Positions 1 to 5,233 of a DNA stretch of 6,044 nucleotides are shown here, in pieces. The DNA comes from Candidatus Kaiserbacteria bacterium (GTDB lineage: Bacteria > Patescibacteriota > Minisyncoccia > Phycocordibacterales > Phycocordibacteraceae): positions 1 to 6,044 of the forward strand of contig QIHV01000036.1 in NCBI GenBank assembly GCA_003229135.1, read 5' to 3'. The position numbers and the translations under genes are program-made. Under the pieces are notes generated by a model. The model searched no databases and was not told where the DNA came from. It saw only the letters and a list, made by a program, of their open reading frames with translations. Position 1 is the first letter of the stretch. Every line of letters begins with the position of its first letter.

Positions 1-209
1 GTTTCTTTTGTTTTTCAATATCCATATGTCTTTAGCATATCAGAAGTTTCTGTTTGTGAGCCATTGGCGTGACTTTCAGAATTGGTATCACCAGAGGTGA
101 TTATATCAGTATAAAAGGGGTCAGACACCTTTGTTTTTAAATAAATGTGGTGTAATAAAATATGTTGCTGTGGAGTGTCAAAAGTATGAACATAACGAAC
201 ATGCGCTCG
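1..209. other. Intergenic/window-edge region without a confident gene
   Basis: I find no ORF with a recognisable product here. The region is AT-rich. It holds a short perfect hairpin (ATCACC-AGA-GGTGAT, 87-101) and the REP-like palindrome listed separately. On the minus strand the frame of the neighbouring 63-residue gene stays open for 64 codons beyond its TAA (209 down to a TGA at 17-15), but has no ATG start. It is rich in His, Thr and Ser and runs through the palindrome, so I regard it as non-coding or as decayed sequence. Confidence 0.5.
114..132. repeat. REP-like imperfect palindrome (AAAGGGGT-CAG-ACACCTTT)
   Basis: Two 8-base arms, AAAGGGGT and ACACCTTT, surround a CAG centre and pair with a single mismatch. 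The motif is close to the GGGGTCAGACCCC-type palindrome that I recall as scattered through many bacterial genomes, often near Y1/REP-associated (IS200-like) transposases. No transposase lies in this window. On the plus strand a T-rich run (TTTGTTTTT, 130-138) follows, so the element could also act as an intrinsic terminator for plus-strand transcription entering from the left edge. The pairing is seen directly; the link to REP elements is from memory and unchecked. Confidence 0.45.
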
Positions 210-401
210 TTAACGGGATTCGCCAATGGCGCTCGCACTTTCTATGACTTTTCTCTGGTCGGCGCTTGCTTTACGCGCTACTTCCATAAATACTTTCTTT
301 TTCTCTCGTGATGATGCTTCGTGAAAAAAGCGTGAAAATTCGCTTGATCCTCTCGGTGCTGCCTCTTTTTTAATTTGCTGTTCTTTTTCCGTCATAGTCA
401 T
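210..401 (-). CDS. Small charged hypothetical protein (63 aa)
   Basis: I cannot assign a function. The protein is strongly charged: a Lys/Glu-rich start (MTMTEKEQQIKKEA), a central SSEFSRFFHEASSREKKKVF segment and a RKASADQRKVIE segment. It has no membrane segment, signal peptide or Cys. The centre and C-terminal part look like two amphipathic helices, and the pattern feels like a small family conserved in Patescibacteria, but that is an impression and not a named domain. Support for expression: a -10-like TAGAAT on the minus strand (414-409) lies 7 bases before the ATG, giving a nearly leaderless transcript. It follows the M50 protease gene on the same strand after an 88-base gap. A second in-frame Met at residue 3 is an alternative start. 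Confidence 0.6.
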   Translation of the reverse strand: MTMTEKEQQIKKEAAPRGSSEFSRFFHEASSREKKKVFMEVARKASADQRKVIESASAIGESR

Positions 402-408
402 AGACTAT

Positions 409-414
409 ATTCTA
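409..414 (-). promoter_or_regulatory. Putative -10 element for the 63-aa gene
   Basis: TAGAAT read on the minus strand (one mismatch to TATAAT). Seven bases separate it from the ATG at 401, so the predicted transcription start falls at about 402, essentially on the start codon. No good -35 is visible (TTCTGC at the expected place), and no Shine-Dalgarno sequence is present. Confidence 0.4.
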
Positions 415-489
415 TCGTAAAGTGGCTTGGAGCAGAACAATATGTGCGAGAGTACAAAAGAGTACGGGGCGGCAGTGTGAATGGCACCT

Positions 490-1134
490 TTAGGCCCCTA
501 CGAGAAAGTGAAATATCGATAGGACTAGGAAATAGAAAGGTCCTGAGAGGAAGAATACGAATACGAATAGGACAACAATAAGTCCCATGGCCCCCCAGGC
601 ACGTATACGCTGTTCGAAATTGCGTAGTGCCATAGTGTATTTATACGGTAAAATGCTTGCCAGAACCGTATAGCCGTCAAATGGTGGAAATGGCACAAGA
701 TTAAATAGTCCCAGAAATAGGTTTACAAAAACTACTAGAGCGGCAAATGTTCCGGCTTCAGGTGGAATTATTCCAAGAGCTGCGGCACGTACTGCAAAAG
801 TGAATATTATGGCTATAAGTAGGTTGGTTAGTGGCCCTGCGGCAGCTACGATTGCCTCTCCCCACCGTTGGTTTTTCAGATTATAGGGATTATAAGGAAC
901 CGGCTTTGCCCAGCCAAAAAGTATTCCAGCATTAGTAAAAATAAGAAATGCTGGAATAAGTACTGAGCCGATTAGGTCTATATGAGGAATAGGATTAAGG
1001 GTCAAACGCCCTGCAAGTCGGGCTGTCGGGTCACCGAGCGCGCTTGCGGCATATCCGTGAGCCACCTCGTGTAGAATGATAGAAAAAATAAGTATCGCAA
1101 AGGCGAAAAAAGCCGAGTCGAGTGTCAGTTGCAT
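490..1134 (-). CDS. M50B-family site-2 protease-like membrane metalloprotease
   Basis: This is a polytopic intramembrane zinc metalloprotease of the compact bacterial M50B (site-2 protease) type; members cleave membrane-embedded substrates, but the substrate here is unknown. With the start at 1134 (214 aa), the zinc site HEVAH is at 22-26 (ligands H22, H26; catalytic E23) inside the first hydrophobic segment. The third ligand is D153 in NLVPFPPFDGY, the family NxxPxPxxDG motif. Conserved family blocks LTLNPIPHID and GWAKPVPYNPYN lie between (about 45-53 and 74-85). Five or six hydrophobic segments are visible, and there is no PDZ domain. An upstream in-frame ATG at 1191 would add 19 residues but overlap rpmB by 23 bases. 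I prefer 1134 because a perfect TATAAT ends nine bases before it and the context CTTTATATG matches other starts here; 1158 is also possible. All catalytic residues are intact. Confidence 0.93.
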   Translation of the reverse strand: MQLTLDSAFFAFAILIFSIILHEVAHGYAASALGDPTARLAGRLTLNPIPHIDLIGSVLIPAFLIFTNAGILFGWAKPVPYNPYNLKNQRWGEAIVAAAGPLTNLLIAIIFTFAVRAAALGIIPPEAGTFAALVVFVNLFLGLFNLVPFPPFDGYTVLASILPYKYTMALRNFEQRIRAWGAMGLIVVLFVFVFFLSGPFYFLVLSIFHFLVGA

Positions 1135-1143
1135 ATAAAGGTC

Positions 1144-1153
1144 ATTATATGAT
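1144..1153. promoter_or_regulatory. Overlapping divergent -10 elements (M50 protease / rpmB)
   Basis: On the minus strand a perfect TATAAT (1149-1144) lies nine bases before the protease ATG at 1134. On the plus strand TATGAT (1148-1153) lies 15 bases before the rpmB ATG at 1169. The hexamers share two base pairs, so RNA polymerase could not occupy both at once. Neither has a convincing -35 at 16-18 bp, and neither gene has a Shine-Dalgarno sequence. The hexamers are visible directly; promoter activity is inferred. Confidence 0.5.
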
Positions 1154-1168
1154 AACATACGGTACACT

Positions 1169-1411
1169 ATGGCACGTATTTGCGACATCACAGGAAAGAC
1201 CTCCCAAGTAGGCGGGCGGTACTCTAACCGTGTCCGTGCAACGCAGTTTAACCCTACGGGAAAAGTGCGCCGCCATCCAAACCTTCAGAAACACCGTGTT
1301 TTCATTCCTGAGACGGGAAAGACGGTAGTAGTCACCGCTTCTGTGAAAGGTATGCGCAATATCAAAAAGAATGGTGCACTTTCTACACTAAAGAAAGCTG
1401 GTTTAGTATAG
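1169..1411 (+). CDS. rpmB: 50S ribosomal protein L28
   Basis: This is a large-subunit ribosomal protein, 80 aa against 78 in E. coli. The N-terminal MARICDITGK corresponds to the family CxxTGK start, followed by the basic RHPNLQKHRVF stretch (cf. LPNLHSHRFW) and the C-terminal VKGMRNIKKNGALSTLKKAGL, matching the conserved AKGMRxIxKxG block. Only one Cys is present (C5), so this is a form without a full four-Cys zinc site. It is monocistronic: it diverges from the M50 protease, is not paired with rpmG as in many bacteria, and is followed directly by a strong terminator. No Shine-Dalgarno sequence precedes the ATG; the predicted transcript leader is only about nine bases. Confidence 0.97.
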   Translation: MARICDITGKTSQVGGRYSNRVRATQFNPTGKVRRHPNLQKHRVFIPETGKTVVVTASVKGMRNIKKNGALSTLKKAGLV

Positions 1412-1422
1412 TTTCTATATAT

Positions 1423-1473
1423 AAGGACAAAGAGGGGCGCGCGTAGCGCGCCGTGCTTTGTCCTTTAGTTTTT
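1423..1473 (+). terminator. Rho-independent terminator after rpmB
   Basis: AAGGACAAAG (1423-1432) pairs with CTTTGTCCTT (1456-1465). After a 3-by-3 internal loop, a GC core of GGCGCGC (1436-1442) pairs with GCGCGCC (1446-1452) around a GTA loop. A T-rich run (TTTAGTTTTT) follows. It lies 11 bases past the rpmB stop. The convergent MBL-fold gene ends at 1503, so the same hairpin may stop that transcript from the other side, although the T-run on that strand is poor. Confidence 0.9.
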
Positions 1474-1502
1474 CTATAAGACATACTTTATAGAGCGTGA
1501 TT

Positions 1503-2363
1503 TTAATTGGCTTTTTGCAGTATATGCCCATCACTTGTGAAAGTTATTGCGGCGCCTTGAGTGGTAAGTACCTGCGCACGTGTGGCCGTGAGCTGCGCAG
1601 TGGTGGTGGTACTTGGGTAGCCATAGCGGTTTTTACCAACAGAAATAACCGCAAAATGCGGGTGTACAGCGGTGAGCCATTCGTTATCCACAGAGTTTGG
1701 TGCGCCGTGGTGCCCGACCGAGAGTACATCACTTGCGAGTGATGTGCTTGCAAAGAACGTTGCCAACCAACGCTGCGTACGCGGCAAGATATTACTTGGA
1801 AGCATAAAAGAAGTATTTCCGTATACGATACGCAACACAAGTGCCGTTGTTGGTGTGTGCATATTTGATACGGAACGGTCTGGGAAAAGAATATCGGCAT
1901 AGGCACCACCACCAAAAAGAATCCGCATACCACGATGTGCTTCCACGTGTATCAGATTTGGTTCGTGTGCGGCAGCATTGGCAAGCATACGTGCCGCCGT
2001 AGTGCTGTTTGGAACACCGGGCGTTACAAATGAGCGCACGCGGTATCGGTCAAAAACACTTGCGAGCCCAAGCGCACTACTTGCGCTTGTATTAGTTTCA
2101 ATCACCATACTAATGGTGCGATTGATTGGTCCAAGCTCACTGCTGAGTGCGCGCAGCACTGAGTGGTCTGGACCTCCGTCTATCAGTATTGTTGCACCGG
2201 TAGGACCTTGCACCAACGTGGCATTTCCTTCCCCAACGTTTAGAAATGAAACACGAAGTATGCCGTTGGTATTGAAAAGTATTATATGCCACACGAGTAT
2301 GTTAAGTACGATGGCTACCACCACAATTCCATACGATAAAATACGTTTTCGGCTCACTTGCAT
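1503..2363 (-). CDS. ComEC C-terminal-like MBL-fold protein, predicted inactive
   Basis: A single N-terminal membrane anchor (about residues 9-31) is followed by a metallo-beta-lactamase fold of the type found at the C-terminus of the DNA-uptake channel ComEC. Recognisable blocks are VSFLNVGEGNA (38-48; usual VSFLDVGQGDA), ILIDGGP (59-65), SDVLSVGHHG (211-220) and AVISVGKNRYGYP (238-250). The family metal motif THPDADH aligns without gaps to TNTSASS (90-96), so both His and both Asp are gone. The later LTGD is LPSN (188-191) and GHPH is GYPS (248-251). Only D62 and the VGHHG histidines remain, so hydrolase activity looks unlikely. The frame is intact over 286 codons. The ComEC channel domain is absent, so a role in competence cannot be assumed. 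A weak promoter (TTGACC on the minus strand, 2399-2394, with an AT-rich -10 region) precedes it. Confidence 0.85.
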   Translation of the reverse strand: MQVSRKRILSYGIVVVAIVLNILVWHIILFNTNGILRVSFLNVGEGNATLVQGPTGATILIDGGPDHSVLRALSSELGPINRTISMVIETNTSASSALGLASVFDRYRVRSFVTPGVPNSTTAARMLANAAAHEPNLIHVEAHRGMRILFGGGAYADILFPDRSVSNMHTPTTALVLRIVYGNTSFMLPSNILPRTQRWLATFFASTSLASDVLSVGHHGAPNSVDNEWLTAVHPHFAVISVGKNRYGYPSTTTTAQLTATRAQVLTTQGAAITFTSDGHILQKAN

Positions 2364-2421
2364 AGGATATGTTATTTATAACGTATCAAATATGGTCAAT
2401 ACCTTTTTGTACACGTATCAC

Positions 2422-2452
2422 AAGTATACACGCGAGATGTCCGTGTATACTT
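2422..2452. promoter_or_regulatory. Perfect 11-bp inverted repeat with -10 elements, sod / MBL-fold intergenic region
   Basis: AAGTATACACG (2422-2432) and CGTGTATACTT (2442-2452) form a perfect inverted repeat with a nine-base spacer. The right arm contains TATACT (2446-2451), a -10-like hexamer exactly nine bases before the sod ATG; by symmetry the left arm carries TATACT on the minus strand, facing the MBL-fold gene. It may be a symmetric divergent promoter, an operator over the sod promoter, or both. No -35 is found at the right distance for sod. The position over the -10 fits repression by a dimeric regulator (inference). Confidence 0.55.
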
Positions 2453-2460
2453 AACTTTAT

Positions 2461-3063
2461 ATGACTTACACAACACGAACATTTTCGCTTCCGGAGCTTA
2501 CCGGTTTATCAGCCAAACAAATAGAAGTACATCTTGGGCTTTACGGAGGGTATGTAAAACACGTCAATCTTATTCGTGAGAAAATAGCGGAGCTTTCACA
2601 GAACCAAGAAGCAAATGCTTATACCATAGCCGAGCTGCGCCGACGTTTCGCTTTTGAGTTTAACGGCATGCGTATGCACGAATACTATTTCGAGCAGTTC
2701 GAAGGAGGCGCAGTAGCACACGACGCACAAAGTGCTTTGGTAAAAGCAGCGACTGAAAAGTATAGCAGCTACGATGCTCTCGTTGCACACGTACGCGAAG
2801 TTGCTGGCAGTCGCGGCATTGGTTGGGTGGTAGTTTATTTCGACACTGTGGGAAATACGCTCCACACTGTTTTTGTAAATGACCATGAAGTGGGACAGCT
2901 CGCAGGACTGCCCGTCATACTGGCACTCGATTTATGGGAACACGCTTTTATGGTGGATTACTTACCTACCGAAAAAGCACAGTACATCGACGCTTTCTTT
3001 CAAAACTTTAACTGGTCGGTTGCCGAAGCACGTTGTGAGCAAGCTCAAAAAACAAAAAAATAA
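2461..3063 (+). CDS. Fe/Mn-family superoxide dismutase, divergent type
   Basis: This enzyme converts superoxide to hydrogen peroxide and oxygen; it is probably cytoplasmic, since no signal peptide is seen. It is 200 aa, the usual size. Predicted metal ligands are H24 (IEVH), H73 (RMHEYYF), D157 and H161 (LDLWEH, the family DxWEH signature, followed by AFMVDY). The first helix differs from classical enzymes: HLGLYGGYV replaces HxxKHHxxYV, one residue shorter and lacking the second active-site His, while Y31 probably fills the gateway-Tyr position. The residue that hydrogen-bonds the metal-bound solvent, normally Gln, appears to be H142 (NDHE): its spacing to D157 (15) equals that of A141 to the Asp ligand in E. 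coli SodB. The SodB Gln69 position is Gly69 here. Metal preference cannot be stated. It forms its own unit, with a -10 at 2446-2451 and a terminator at 3080-3120. Confidence 0.94.
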   Translation: MTYTTRTFSLPELTGLSAKQIEVHLGLYGGYVKHVNLIREKIAELSQNQEANAYTIAELRRRFAFEFNGMRMHEYYFEQFEGGAVAHDAQSALVKAATEKYSSYDALVAHVREVAGSRGIGWVVVYFDTVGNTLHTVFVNDHEVGQLAGLPVILALDLWEHAFMVDYLPTEKAQYIDAFFQNFNWSVAEARCEQAQKTKK

Positions 3064-3079
3064 AATATCTGGTCAATAG

Positions 3080-3120
3080 AAAATACACTCCGATGACACA
3101 GTCATCGGAGTGTATTTTTA
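3080..3120 (+). terminator. Rho-independent terminator after sod
   Basis: A perfect 17-bp stem (3081-3097 with 3101-3117) around an ACA loop, extendable by one A-T pair, ends in a TATTTTTA run. It lies 17 bases past the sod stop codon and separates sod from the marR promoter, so the efflux operon is a separate transcription unit. The A-rich left foot gives weak potential for termination in the other direction too. Confidence 0.9.
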
Positions 3121-3133
3121 GCACCTGCAGCCC

Positions 3134-3162
3134 TTGACAAATAAATTCAGATAGGTAAGTAT
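3134..3162 (+). promoter_or_regulatory. Promoter of the marR-efflux operon
   Basis: A perfect -35, TTGACA (3134-3139), is followed at 17 bp by a weak -10 (AAGTAT, 3157-3162; three of six matches). The predicted transcription start is about 3169-3172, on or next to the marR ATG at 3172, so the message would be leaderless. There is no Shine-Dalgarno sequence. The weak -10 lies inside the palindrome at 3151-3171. Confidence 0.65.
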
Positions 3163-3171
3163 CTAACCTAT
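3151..3171. promoter_or_regulatory. Likely MarR operator (21-bp imperfect palindrome)
   Basis: Arms ATAGGTAAG (3151-3159) and CTAACCTAT (3163-3171) pair with a single mismatch around TAT. A second, overlapping symmetry exists: AGATA (3149-3153) with TATCT (3160-3164). The element covers the -10 and transcription start and ends immediately before the marR start codon. MarR-family dimers typically bind about 16-20-bp palindromes at their own promoters, so negative autoregulation is the natural reading. The palindrome is seen; binding is inferred. Confidence 0.65.
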
Positions 3172-3603
3172 ATGCTAGACCGCTCAAAACAACTCCAGGA
3201 AATGCTCGAAGGTGTGTATAAAATGAAGCGACACGCAGACCTAAAAAGCTCGTGCCACGGGCACGGGCTTACCGTAACCCACGCACAATGGATGGTGCTT
3301 AATTTTATTTATCGTAAGGGTGGAGTATCTATAAAAGATATTCGCACGGCATTTGGTATTACCAGTAGCGCAGTTACACAGCTTGTGAATGAGCTGATGA
3401 AAAATAATTATGTTACAAAAGTTACAAGTGCCACCGACCGCAGAGTATCGGCAATCCATCTATCGCCAAAAACAAAACACGTCGTGGCGCGAGCACAGCG
3501 TATGATACTTGCTCATATGTTGCAATTATTTTCGGCACTTACAGACCGAGAGTTTACTGAGTTTGCACGGCTAAATAAAAAAATTAACAGTAGCTTTAAA
3601 TAA
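3172..3603 (+). CDS. MarR-family transcriptional regulator
   Basis: This is a winged helix-turn-helix dimeric regulator of 143 aa, a normal MarR length. The DNA-binding domain runs from about residue 39 to 100: QWMVLNFIYRKGGVSIKDI leads into the helix-turn-helix (recognition helix about 65-79, SSAVTQLVNELMKNN), then the wing with the family DRR motif (TDRRVSAIHLSPK, 88-100). N- and C-terminal helices (about 3-24 and 101-140) would form the dimer interface. H21, C28, H29, H31 and H37 cluster before the HTH and could bind a metal or sense redox state; this is speculation. It is the first gene of the operon, 11 bases before the adaptor gene, and the palindrome abutting its ATG suggests it represses the whole operon. 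The ligand is unknown. An in-frame ATG at 3202 is possible but would lose the first helix. Confidence 0.95.
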   Translation: MLDRSKQLQEMLEGVYKMKRHADLKSSCHGHGLTVTHAQWMVLNFIYRKGGVSIKDIRTAFGITSSAVTQLVNELMKNNYVTKVTSATDRRVSAIHLSPKTKHVVARAQRMILAHMLQLFSALTDREFTEFARLNKKINSSFK

Positions 3604-3614
3604 TTTACCTTTAT

Positions 3615-5231
3615 ATGTTTCAGTCCACTAATTTACGTACATTCTTTTCAAGATTTCCACGACGATATATTATCGGTGTCATAGCTCTTATAATTCTGGG
3701 TGTTGTCGGCACGCATTGGTTTTTAAAACCAGCTTCTCCAACGAACACTTCATTAGATAGTGGTATTTCACATATAAATGTCGCCTCTGTTTCTGCACTG
3801 TCTTCCGCCACAAGCTCACTGCCTGTCATTGGCACTGTAACCTCGCTGAACCAAGCGACTGTTTTATCGCAGACTTCCGGTGAAATTGTTGCCCTTCCTA
3901 GCACACTTGGCGACAGTGTTTCCGCTGGAGAAGTGATAGCCGAGTTTGCCAATAGCTCGCAACGGGCTGCCGTACTTCAGGCAAATGGTGCGTACGAAGC
4001 TGCGCAAGCCGGTCTGGCGAATGTACAAGAAACATCAGTTAAGGGGTCAACTATTTCCGTTGGGCAAGCTAGCCAAGGTATTCAAAACGCACAAAACGCA
4101 TTACAAAACGCATTACAAAATATGTATGCCGTGCAAGATGATGCTGTACATACAAAAGCCGACCAATTATTCCTAAACCCAAGGACTCCTACGGTACAAA
4201 TAATCCTTACAGTACCCGACTATCAATTGGTATTACTCATTCGCCAAGAGCGATTAACCTTGCAACGTACATTTCAGAATATTCTTTCGTATACGAAAGA
4301 TACGCCCGGCAGTACTTTCGATGCACGCAGTGCGTCTATGATTACAGCGGCACATTCTGTCATTCAATTTCTAAACCATCTCACAACAGCCGTTAGTGAG
4401 ACTCCACCAAGCACAAAAGCCCCATCACCAGTGCTTGTCGGTTATGCCTCATCACTTAGTGGTGCGCGCAGCGAAGTAATTGCGGGATTGTCTGGGCTTA
4501 TTGCGGCAAAAAGTGCTTATGACAATGCTCGTACTGGCGTGCAAGCGGCAACGAACTCGGCAGGTAGTGGTATTACAAACAATATCGCACTGGCACAAGC
4601 TCGTGTTAAACAAGCGCGGGGGTTCTACAACGCGGCACAGGCCAATTTGAATAAAACTATTATTCGCAGCCCTATAAATGGCACTATTGTTAGTCTGCCC
4701 ATTACGCGTGGCGATTATGTGCCAATGTTTTCCCCGGTGGTAATTGTATCCAACCCACATGCTTTATATATAAAAACATCAGTTACCTCCGCCAATGCCC
4801 AAACTCTTGAGATTGGCGACCGTACTCTCATAAATAATTCCCTACAAGGAGTGGTTACTTTCATTGCGCCAGCTCTCGACCCACTTACTCACAAGATAGA
4901 AGTAAAAATTGGTATTGCCGGGGCGGCACCAATGCTTACCGATGGCGAAACAGTAACGGTACTCATAATTCGTGGTATTTCTCACAGTGCACGTGTAAAT
5001 GCGTCGGACCCAAATATCTCCTTGCCAATTAAAGCAATTAAGATGACACCTGACGGTGCTGCTGTGTTCAGCGTAAATGCATCCAGCACAATTGTTACAC
5101 ACACAGTTAAGCTCGGAAACATTATTGGCGGTACTGTTATCATTCTTTCTGGTGTAACTCCCAATATGCGCATAGTGACTGACGCGCGTGGACTTTCAAA
5201 TGGGCAAGCTGTAATTGTTGATACCAACTAA
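3615..5231 (+). CDS. RND efflux periplasmic adaptor / membrane fusion protein (HlyD/AcrA type), with long hairpin insert
   Basis: This is the adaptor subunit of an RND-type exporter, anchored by one membrane segment (about 18-36) with the rest outside the membrane. Order: first half of the lipoyl/barrel-sandwich domain (about 69-115, VIGTVTSLNQATV...GDSVSAGEVIAEF), ascending helix (about 116-175, Ala/Gln-rich), an inserted region (about 176-300), descending helix (about 300-347), second lipoyl half (349-378, IIRSPINGTIVSLPITRGDY), beta-barrel (about 383-453) and membrane-proximal domain (about 468-535, LPIKAIKMTPDGAAVF). At 538 aa it exceeds AcrA (about 400 aa), and the extra length is mostly in the hairpin, which includes a DQLFLNPRTP stretch and further helices. 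It has no lipobox, so it is anchored by the helix rather than lipid. It lies 11 bases after marR and 2 before the pump. AATAAT (3599-3604) might be an internal -10. Confidence 0.94.
   Translation: MFQSTNLRTFFSRFPRRYIIGVIALIILGVVGTHWFLKPASPTNTSLDSGISHINVASVSALSSATSSLPVIGTVTSLNQATVLSQTSGEIVALPSTLGDSVSAGEVIAEFANSSQRAAVLQANGAYEAAQAGLANVQETSVKGSTISVGQASQGIQNAQNALQNALQNMYAVQDDAVHTKADQLFLNPRTPTVQIILTVPDYQLVLLIRQERLTLQRTFQNILSYTKDTPGSTFDARSASMITAAHSVIQFLNHLTTAVSETPPSTKAPSPVLVGYASSLSGARSEVIAGLSGLIAAKSAYDNARTGVQAATNSAGSGITNNIALAQARVKQARGFYNAAQANLNKTIIRSPINGTIVSLPITRGDYVPMFSPVVIVSNPHALYIKTSVTSANAQTLEIGDRTLINNSLQGVVTFIAPALDPLTHKIEVKIGIAGAAPMLTDGETVTVLIIRGISHSARVNASDPNISLPIKAIKMTPDGAAVFSVNASSTIVTHTVKLGNIIGGTVIILSGVTPNMRIVTDARGLSNGQAVIVDTN
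4083..4120 (+). repeat. 12-bp tandem repeat within the adaptor coiled coil
   Basis: A 9-base partial copy (CAAAACGCA, 4083-4091) precedes two perfect copies of CAAAACGCATTA (4092-4103, 4104-4115) and the start of another (CAAAA, 4116-4120). The unit is a multiple of three and encodes repeated QNAL/QNA in the ascending hairpin helix, so copy-number change would lengthen or shorten the helix by four residues without a frameshift. Confidence 0.8.
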
Positions 5232-5233
5232 CT

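Noticed and set aside
193..212. TAACGA / TCGTTA hairpin at the end of the 63-aa gene, as a terminator
   Set aside because: It has only six pairs with an eight-base loop and no convincing T-run on the minus strand.
436..464. AGAGTAC direct repeat near the 63-aa promoter
   Set aside because: Two 7-base copies with no symmetry or known role; explainable by chance.
375..581. 68-residue plus-strand ORF across the M50 3' end and the upstream gap
   Set aside because: It is mostly antisense to the conserved protease C-terminus, has an arginine-rich unnatural composition and shows no family resemblance.
1135..1191. Longer M50 protease starting at 1191
   Set aside because: It would overlap rpmB by 23 bases head-on and cover the perfect TATAAT; the added residues match nothing in the family.
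1474..1493. CTATAA / TTATAG inverted repeat after the MBL-fold gene
   Set aside because: It is AT-only apart from the end pairs, short, with no T-run in the relevant direction; the rpmB terminator is a better candidate.
1544..1933. 129-residue minus-strand ORF, and plus-strand ORFs at 1497-1742, 1672-1902 and 1978-2454
   Set aside because: All are other-frame shadows of the MBL-fold gene, whose own frame contains clear family motifs.
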